From Nemertoderma westbladi (lineage: Eukaryota > Xenacoelomorpha > Nemertodermatida > Nemertodermatidae): a stretch of 51,255 nucleotides of DNA. The notes beneath the pieces are model-generated. The model was not told the DNA's origin, did not search any database, and saw nothing but the letters and a program-made list of their open reading frames with translations. Positions 47,001-51,255 of the stretch are shown here, piece by piece. The stretch spans positions 1 to 51,255 of the forward strand of contig JAUCBJ010004628.1 of NCBI GenBank assembly GCA_032718475.1. The letters run 5' to 3'. Within the stretch, counting starts at the first letter, position 1, and every line of letters starts with the position of its first letter. The position numbers and the translations under genes are program-made.

Positions 47001-48873
47001 TTATCTATTTGATCTCTCGGCCACTATTACTTGGACAGATAACAATGTATTATTATATATTAGAATGGAACTTTAATAGTCCAAAGGTAGAGAATTTGTT
47101 GACGAAGTTAGATAGATTTGTTATATCTAATATTATGATGTTGGAAAAAGTGTTTTTAATATATTTCTTTTCAAAAGCCTTTAAACACTTTCCCCTGGTA
47201 TGATGGGCGGCACCATGCAGACAATATCTAGGTTTGCAATAATTACAGGAAGCCTATTACAAACTCTAATGACCTATCCTGCTATCAGCTAGAGCCAATG
47301 TCAATATGTACATACATGTGCACATACATACTTACGTAGGCCTACTTACTCGGCTCGATCGGTTCGACTCGCTCGATCGGTCCGACGCGACTCGATAGTT
47401 TCGACTCGGCTCGATAGTTTCGACTCGGCTCGATCGGTTCGAACCGGCTCGATCAGTTCGGCTCGATAGGTTCGACTCGGCTCAAACTGGCTCGAAAGGT
47501 TCGACTCGGCTCGATCCGGCTCGATTGGTTCGACTCGGCTTGATCGGTTCGAACCGGCTCGATCAGTTCGACTCGGCTCGATAGGTTCGACTCGGCTCGA
47601 TAGGTTCGACTCGGTTCGATCAGTTCGACTCGGCTCGATATGTTCGACTCGGCTCGATCTGGCTCGATAGGTTCGACTCAGATCGATCCGTTCGACTTGG
47701 CTCGATATGTTCTACTCGGCTCGATCGATTCGGCATTCTTAAATAGCGAAATTTATTACCATTTTGTGATTGGATGGAAGCAAGCTGTAGTTGATAGAAT
47801 TAAGATGGCTAATGATAATATACCTATAATAGTGGGCAATAATGGAGAGATGTTACATTCACTTACAGTACGTAATGAGGATAGCCAGAACTAGTGAAGA
47901 TATTGGGTTATTTGGGTTCACACATTTCAGCGATACTGACTCCGCTAAGGAGGTTACCTGAGAACCAAGTTCTACCGAGCCACAGTGGAACAGATATGGG
48001 GGGAAACTAGGCGCATTAAAAAGCCATCCCTCTCCAGGGGAAATTCGACACAAATAACAGCTGATTACTCTCAAAAATAAAACTGTAACCTGTTCTATTG
48101 TGTTCAGTTTATTGTTTTGGTTAAAATAACGTGCCACTGTAACCTGCTCCTTTCCCTAAATTGAGAATTTATCATTGAGGCGGGATATTAATTCGCCAAG
48201 ATGGTATTTGCGTCAAGTCCTCCCCCCCCCCCCCACACCCCCCTGTCTCCCAGTGGAAAGTGTACTTTTATATGGAGATGAGACCCGGAGAGTGAGGAAA
48301 TCACTTGAACAGCGAATTGATGGTTGCTACACAAGACTACAACAACTCAAAGCACGCGAGAGTACCGGTAGTACCAAATAGTAATTGTAATGTTGTGTCC
48401 ATTGGTATGGTGTGGGGATTCGAGAAAGTAGATACATATATGTACGTAGGTATATATTGCCATAAATAAGATTATGCACCAAAAAATATAATGATAGGTT
48501 TACTGGAATGCAAACGAAATAAGACAAATACGTAGTTCGCTTAAATTTCCCCAATTATCGGTCTCAGGCTTGTCAAAATCCCTAAACATGTGAAAAGTAA
48601 GTATTCAATGTGAAAAGTGATAAGTACGCAATAACACATTTAGTAGTTGACACTCACAGTTGAATAGTACAGATTAGATTAGGATCATAAAATAGCATAA
48701 AGAAGATTACCAAGTATAACTATTAATTAGTACTTTACTATCTGTATCTTTAGTATCTATATAATTATATTTTTGCAGTTAGTAATATGAGCACATTTCT
48801 TGGGAACGGAGCAGCAGTTATTGCGTCTAACTGCCCGCCCGGGTCAGACAGTAAACACCGACATAAAGATTAA
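38093..48873 (+). CDS. Unrecognised seven-exon gene, about 530 residues (candidate model)
   Basis: Proposed exons: E1 38093-39098, E2 39532-39630, E3 39872-39950, E4 42816-42937, E5 43619-43711, E6 45928-46026, E7 48779-48873. All six introns begin GT and end AG, every junction phase is compatible, and the total is 1593 nt (531 codons with stop). E1 is a 335-codon frame with mixed alpha/beta-like, well-balanced composition, several Cys/His (FTPCTDDGE, KQRCMFEHIA, NHRCHDEQ, NPLCRFF) and no internal repeats. The later exons encode charged, probably flexible segments; E2 and E5 are paralogous (TKYRIDTEQEV / TKFRKDTKHEV). In-frame stop at 38033 and open sequence after it leave the 5' end uncertain. 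I match it to no family; a cytosolic or nuclear protein is likely because no signal peptide or membrane segment is seen. E1-E3 are the best supported; E4 and E7 have weaker acceptors. Confidence 0.55.
39290..39640 (+). repeat. Segmental duplication copy A (intron plus E2)
   Basis: Matches 43405-43730 across intron and exon: 'ggtgccattctggcac', 'atagtcgtagaacaattgtt', 'aattctcaaaatatttcag' and the exon. Copy B includes E5. Confidence 0.8.
40358..40460. repeat. Cluster of 'ttggtcgaccataaatta' units
   Basis: Four to five copies of 'tttttggtcga(c/g)cataaatta' occur in direct and inverted order, so the stretch can fold on itself. Confidence 0.7.
40461..42100. other. Intron-like stretch without recognised features
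   Basis: Lies between E3 and E4 of the candidate gene. It holds a 29-bp tandem duplication at 41418-41475 ('aaataaatgacacgttaaat'), a 'ttcgtttcgtttt' simple repeat at 41605-41712 and AT-rich runs at 41760-41820. Confidence 0.5.
42110..42478. repeat. Two facing arrays of a cttcgcccgcg / cgcgggcgaag motif
   Basis: On the left (42118-42232), about eight copies of 'aaccttcgcccgcg'-like units read on the plus strand. On the right (42328-42475), about nine copies of the reverse complement ('gcgggcgaaggttgc') occur. The GC-rich arms face each other across ~95 bp of ordinary sequence. Confidence 0.75.
43405..43730 (+). repeat. Segmental duplication copy B (intron plus E5)
   Basis: Partner of 39290-39640. 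Exon identity is lower than intron identity at the acceptor, yet the reading frame and both splice sites (CAG before; GTTATT after) are kept. Confidence 0.8.
44690..45640 (-). mobile_element. LINE reverse-transcriptase fragment (copy 3)
   Basis: Minus-strand pieces in order are MELIYPIIVDMYRTTRVLQE, KTNKLVPVPKKGNLTLYG, FRGISNLND, QCDTLAPFLFIIVVDYVIR, then KPKFISKVNLDSLQEMSDR and RYLGSWIRKSGEDLR. Same family and orientation as copies 1 and 2. Frameshifts and missing blocks make it inactive. It interrupts the intron between E5 and E6 of the candidate gene. Confidence 0.85.
46027..46252 (+). mobile_element. LINE thumb-region fragment directly after exon E6
   Basis: The plus strand reads SQNYALRIIYGKTIRYSTGS and ELRKRGNVPLLSAGREYHRR, then FLFNYIKTLSKPF. 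This corresponds to VQNFALRSIFGKRTRDCSGT in the LINE at 36769-37745 and to the usual QNxxLRxI.G....S...LR...LPxLxxRR..... pattern. The open frame runs through from exon E6, but the donor at 46027 lies where the similarity changes. Confidence 0.65.
46267..46528. mobile_element. Short non-autonomous element with GTGAAGGATACCAG ends
   Basis: Left end GTGAAGGATACCAG pairs with right end CTGGTATTCTTCAC. The interior matches 25055-25322 closely ('ggttacagaagggctgaatc', 'gacagaaataagcgctataa', 'gtcgaccgaaaagtgaaatc'). Confidence 0.75.
46530..47340. other. No gene recognised
   Basis: AT-rich sequence between the element ending at 46528 and the array at 47350. It falls in the last proposed intron of the candidate gene. 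Confidence 0.4.
47350..47735 (+). repeat. About 21-bp array with a B-box-like core (ggttcgactcggctcgat)
   Basis: About 17 units of 'ggttcgactcggctcgat(a/c)' with variable spacing. 'gttcgactc' occurs ten times and 'gttcgaacc' twice. These fit the Pol III B-box core GTTCGANNC. Confidence 0.9.
48095..48210. repeat. Dispersed repeat related to the middle of the element at 18048-18582
   Basis: 'agtttattgttttggtta', 'aataacgtgccactgtaac' and 'gatattaattcgccaaga' are shared with 18290-18390. Confidence 0.6.
48245..48345 (+). mobile_element. LINE fragment (second family)
   Basis: The plus strand reads VESVLLYGDETRRVRKSLEQ followed by RIDGCYTRLQQ, matching the LLYGxExW.V.KxxEQRIDGxYTRML block of animal LINEs. 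The relic at 4255-4570 is from the same group. Cut at both ends. Confidence 0.75.
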
Positions 48874-48958
48874 AGACAAAGGCCATGGAGACACTGCTGA
48901 TATTTCGGGGGATATAGTGACTGAGGCTGTTGAGGCGCACAATAGGTTGGAGTTGTAA
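48846..48958 (+). pseudogene. Relic of a duplicated exon E3
   Basis: The frame reads KDKGHGDTADISGDIVTEAV then EAHNR, aligned with exon E3 (NKGKSNGDATDSSEELVMDE then VTANN). It ends 'acaatagg' like E3's 'aacaatag|g', but the donor is 'ggttgg', not 'ggtaag'. It is in a different frame from, and partly overlaps, the proposed terminal exon E7. Confidence 0.55.
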
Positions 48959-49371
48959 CCTACACCACTCCTACAAAATAATAACTTTCTGCTTCTGATT
49001 AAATAAGCACTATTGGTAACTATACATAGACTATTGTAAATGCATGAGAAATAGAAAAGAAAGTACAAATTCCGACTAAATTCTAAATTACTATTTATTT
49101 TACTATTTCGGGAATAGTATTGCAGCATACTGTCCGCGGCTTTAGGTCTGCCCGTAAACGCCCAGCAGGCCTACGGGACATCGCTCAAGCTTCTATCCGT
49201 TAAAAATGCTGATACTTAAACTTAAACTGTACCAGCTTAAACTAGTTTTGAAATTCCCGCGCGCACTACCATTAACAATAATTCTAAGCTAAGCAACATT
49301 GTACATGTACTGTACAGTAGCATTGTGGTGGGTGAGGTTCTTCCTTTTTTTAAACGTTTAAATTATGGTTT

Positions 49372-49850
49372 TGTTCAGAAATGGAAAAAATGAGAAAGCG
49401 CGTCACCGGGGGTTGAACCAGCGCTATACGTACGTTTCAGCCTATCAGGCCTCATCAGTAGCGCTAACCAGTTCAGCCACTTGTCCCTGACATTCACTCT
49501 CTCACCTAATCCACTTCTATTGAACAGGCAGTCTTAGGTTGCATATCCTATTTCTATCATCGGACCTACCGGCCTCAAGTGTGTTAGAGTGAAACAGGAG
49601 GGAAGTACAAATAAATAAAAATTCAGCTCGAGTATTGCTGCCAGGTGATATTAATAAATTAATTGAAGTTGAGCTGTTAATGCCACTGTAATTAAAGGTG
49701 TATTATGGTTTTGTTCAGAAATGGTAAAATAGGCTAAAACGTACGTATAGCGCTGGTTCAACCCCCGGTGACGCGCTTTCTCATTTTTTCCATTTCTGCA
49801 CAAAACCATAATATTACACCTTTAATTACAGTTGCATTAACAGCTCAACT
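49372..49850. mobile_element. Second foldback element with tRNA-promoter-like arms
   Basis: 49372-49640 repeats the left arm of 16499-17039, with B-box 49409-49419 and A-box 49468-49479 on the minus strand. At 49671-49850 a second, short foldback of the same family carries a plus-strand B-box GGTTCAACCCC (49755-49765) and T6. Ends share 'ttgagctgttaatg' and 'cattaacagctcaa'. Confidence 0.75.
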
Positions 49851-49994
49851 CGAATTCATTCCTTTTTTTAATAACTTTTGTGTCTTTTTATATCTTTATC
49901 TAGTTTGTCATTAAAAAAGCACTAAGCAGCAAAAAAAATTACAGTATAGGCCTACTGTAGTCTAGTACAAACATTGAAGTCACATGAACACAGA

Positions 49995-50535
49995 ATAGAT
50001 AGTACTGTACAATCCCAAAGCTGAAATAGTACAGTCCCAGAGCTGAAATAGTACAGTCCCAGAGCTGAAATAGTAGGCCCTACAGTCCCTGAGCTGAAAT
50101 AGTAGAGTCCCAGAGCTGAAATAGTATAGTCCCCCCAGAGCTGAAATAGTAGAGTCCCCCCAGAGCTGAAATAGTACAGTCCCAGAGCTGAAATAGTATA
50201 GCCCCCCAGAGATGAAATAGTACAGTCCCATAGCTGAAATAGTACAGTCTCAGAGCTGAAATAGTACAGTCCCAGAGCTGAAATAGTACAGTCCCAGAGC
50301 TGAAATAGCACAGTCCCAGAGCTGAAATAGCACAGTCCCAGAGCTGAAATAGTACAGTCCCTGAGCTGAAATAGTACAGTCCCAGAGCTGAAATAGTACA
50401 GTCCCAGAGCTGAAATAGTACAGTCCCAGAGCTGAAATAGTATAGTCCCACCAGAGCTGAAATACAGTAGTATAGTCCCACCAGAGCTGAAATAGTATAG
50501 TCCCAGTTCCCAGAACTGAGATAGTATAGTCCCAA
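49995..50535. repeat. 22-bp minisatellite (about 24 units)
   Basis: Units of 'agagctgaaatagtacagtc' plus 'cc', with small insertions such as 'cccc' before 'agagctg'. Minus-strand frames of up to 176 codons here arise only because the unit lacks stops. Confidence 0.95.
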
Positions 50536-50778
50536 TGCAAGGGGAGTGAGGTTGCAGACCCAGGATAGTACAGTCACGTAAAATACCCAGCTGACTTCGT
50601 TTATCTCCATATTAATTAAGTTAAAGCCAGAGAATTCAATTCAATAATACAACTCATCCATGTTGATGGAAAACAACTGAGGGAGAAAGTTCAGAAGAAA
50701 ACTCTTCCACTCCATCATCTATCTCTGATAGTTATCAATGTGCTGCGATTATTTAGCCTTTTTGCATCCTAAAGGTTT

Positions 50779-50864
50779 CCAGAAACTAGAAAGCCAGCAA
50801 GCTGGCTGGAAGGAGCCCTGGGGAGGAATCCTAGCCAAGACTATTACAAAGAACTATGTCAGTC
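50779..50864 (+). other. Weak candidate exon
   Basis: 'aaaggtttccag' precedes an open stretch reading KLESQQAGWKEPWGGILAKT then ITKNYVSQ, followed by a strong donor 'gtaagta'. No neighbour exon or homology was found; it could be chance. Confidence 0.25.
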
Positions 50865-51094
50865 AGCAGTAAGTAAACTAAACAATTGTCTAAACTGTAA
50901 GGCGTGAGGATAGCTGACTTTGTGGCTCGCCCCACATAATAAGAAATTAAACTTTGCTACCACTAACAAAAATATAATTTGAAGCAAATAATTTCATTAT
51001 CAAGTACGTTTACAAGATATAAGATTATCGAATATTTACTAGTGAAGGGCCTGGCGGCCCGATAAGGAACCGACCTTTTTCATTTCATAAAAAA

Positions 51095-51235
51095 CAGTCA
51101 ACTGGTAGGGGTTACGAATTTGAGTTCCTGGTAACAAATCTGAGTTTCTAGTTACAAATCTGAGTCTTTTAACAAATGGGAGTTCCCGGTTACAAATCGG
51201 AGTGCCTGATTACGAATTGGCGTTTTAAACATTAA
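51095..51235. repeat. Degenerate 22-24-bp tandem repeat
   Basis: About five units of 'gttacaaatctgagttcctg' with variation, running toward the window end. Confidence 0.7.
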
Positions 51236-51255
51236 TTTTACAGTTTTATATTTTA

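Noticed and set aside
47640-47894. 84-codon frame ending in IGWKQAVVDRIKMANDN
   Set aside because: The first third is tandem array; the rest looks protein-like but has no phase-compatible splice sites and no recognised family.
49952-50610. Tyr/Phe/Ser-rich repeat proteins (SALGLYYFSSGT-type) on the minus strand
   Set aside because: Artefact of the 22-bp array lacking stops.

Overview
The window is nuclear DNA from an animal, most likely a marine invertebrate. The signs are intron-split reading frames with GT-AG borders, a complete TPPP/p25-alpha gene, an AT-rich CpG-containing background, and dense metazoan-type DNA transposons, LINE fragments, SINE-like units and minisatellites. The species cannot be fixed from the sequence. 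There is no bacterial gene organisation, CRISPR array or rRNA.

Four host genes can be supported. (1) On the minus strand at 954-1626, a two-exon gene encodes a 78-residue secreted cysteine-containing peptide. (2) On the plus strand at 9296-19370, the last four exons of an unrecognised protein with a very basic tail span two introns, each holding a large minisatellite. (3) On the minus strand at 20297-20809, an uninterrupted reading frame encodes a TPPP/p25-alpha protein. (4) On the plus strand at 38093-48873, seven candidate exons with compatible phases would encode a 530-residue protein I do not recognise. One of its exons is duplicated together with intron sequence.

Much of the rest is mobile DNA, often nested. 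2.3-8.2 kb holds decayed LINE reverse-transcriptase pieces. 16.5-17.04 kb is a foldback built from two inverted tRNA-promoter-like arms and flanked by a 14-bp direct repeat. 21.5-22.7 kb is a long-TIR hAT-type element with an 8-bp target duplication. 22.8-29.3 kb is a stack: an outer ~6.5-kb inverted-repeat element contains a 4.3-kb inner inverted-repeat element, which carries a broken GCDT/CXC-type gene and a third element. A separate hAT MITE sits in the outer element. 33.2-37.7 kb is a LINE split in two by a 3.2-kb Mutator-like element whose transposase has two frameshifts.

Tandem arrays are prominent: a 33-bp unit at 10.5-13.6 kb, an 18-bp unit at 15.05-16.46 kb, a 30-bp unit at 30.77-31.19 kb, a ~21-bp unit at 47.35-47.73 kb carrying a Pol III B-box-like core, and a 22-bp unit at 50.0-50.5 kb. 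The long reading frames across them are by-products of stop-free repeat units.
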